Of a DNA stretch of 64,000 nt, positions 63,846 through 64,000 are shown in pieces. The position numbers and the translations under genes were made by a program. The stretch's first letter is position 1, and each line of letters starts with the position of its first letter. The notes under the pieces were generated by a model, which saw nothing but the letters and a program-made list of their open reading frames with translations, was not told the origin of the DNA and searched no databases. Source of the DNA: BOG-234 sp035552355 (GTDB taxonomy: Bacteria > Acidobacteriota > Terriglobia > Bryobacterales > Bryobacteraceae); contig DASZLP010000289.1 of the NCBI GenBank assembly GCA_035552355.1, positions 7,998 to 71,997 on the forward strand, in the 5' to 3' direction.

Positions 63846-64000
63846 CTATTTATTCCCCACCATGTGCTGCGGATCGACATTCTTCTCGCAGACAAATTCC
63901 AGCAGATCGGTGTCCGGCAGCAGCGTGTAGCGCGTGACCGGCATAATCCAGGGCCTCGTATAAGTCTTCGGATCGTCGATCGTGACCTGAATATCCATGT
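63846..64000 (-). CDS. Secreted hypothetical protein, C-terminal part (5' end outside window)
   Basis: The last 50 or so residues, MDIQVTIDDPKTYTRPW then LLPDTDLLEFVCEKNVDPQH and MVGNK, clearly match the end of the protein at 35245 (MDIEVTIDDPQAYAKPW; LLPDTDLIESICEEN). The frame stays open to the window edge. Directly upstream of the DUF6152 gene with no space. Confidence 0.85.
   Translation of the reverse strand, partial: MDIQVTIDDPKTYTRPWIMPVTRYTLLPDTDLLEFVCEKNVDPQHMVGNK

Overview
The window reads as a stretch of chromosome from a GC-rich member of the Acidobacteriota, most likely of the Bryobacteria/Solibacter type. Lineage clues are an Oar-like TonB receptor, a VWFA-related secreted protein, a PEP-CTERM protein, a DUF6152 protein, the hopanoid radical SAM enzyme HpnH, a complete RsbR-S-T stress module, and several dispersed intergenic repeats. 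This placement is inferred from gene content, not from a marker phylogeny. Genes are dense and often overlap by 1 to 4 bases. I see no rRNA, tRNA, insertion sequence, phage or CRISPR array.

Layout. 1-2.5 kb: end of a TonB-dependent receptor and a secreted VWFA protein. 2.7-9.9 kb (minus): a seven-gene run of ABC ATPase, permease, GldG-like protein, DUF4340 protein, nicotinate phosphoribosyltransferase, nicotinamidase-like hydrolase and ModA-like binding protein. 10-14.7 kb: a small STAS-like protein, glgC, rpsU with a clear promoter and structured leader, a zinc-ribbon protein, a sigma factor paired with a zinc-finger/STAS chimera, and a broken PEP-CTERM gene. 14.9-17.6 kb: a second ABC exporter with a secreted partner. 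17.7-21.2 kb (minus): biotin carboxylase, biotin carrier, PfkB kinase and rhomboid protease. 22-28 kb (plus): a housekeeping block of response regulator, acylphosphatase, apt, ispE, prs, rplY, pth, rpsF, rpsR and rplI.

28-36 kb holds a MEDS-PAS histidine kinase, an M28 peptidase, a DsbA-like protein, a TonB protein and a secreted protein family present in three copies (one intact, one relic, one cut by the window end). 36-42.2 kb (minus) is the main regulatory island: RsbR, RsbS, RsbT, an ATPase/PP2C phosphatase fusion, a hybrid kinase that itself begins with an RsbT-like ATPase, and a receiver-kinase. It appears to link stressosome partner switching to two-component phosphorelay.

42-53 kb has fumC, a thioredoxin-domain protein, a thiol peroxidase without its resolving cysteine, a MurJ-type flippase, a three-domain acyl-activating/carrier/acyltransferase fusion, an ArsR/AHSA1 pair, and hpnH with a small overlapping partner. 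53-64 kb has an RMD1-like membrane protein, two small secreted proteins, a TonB-domain protein, a chemoreceptor, a DUF433/DUF5615 toxin-antitoxin pair, an MrfA-like helicase, a ROK kinase, a diverged relative of the orphan protein at 28 kb, and the DUF6152 pair.
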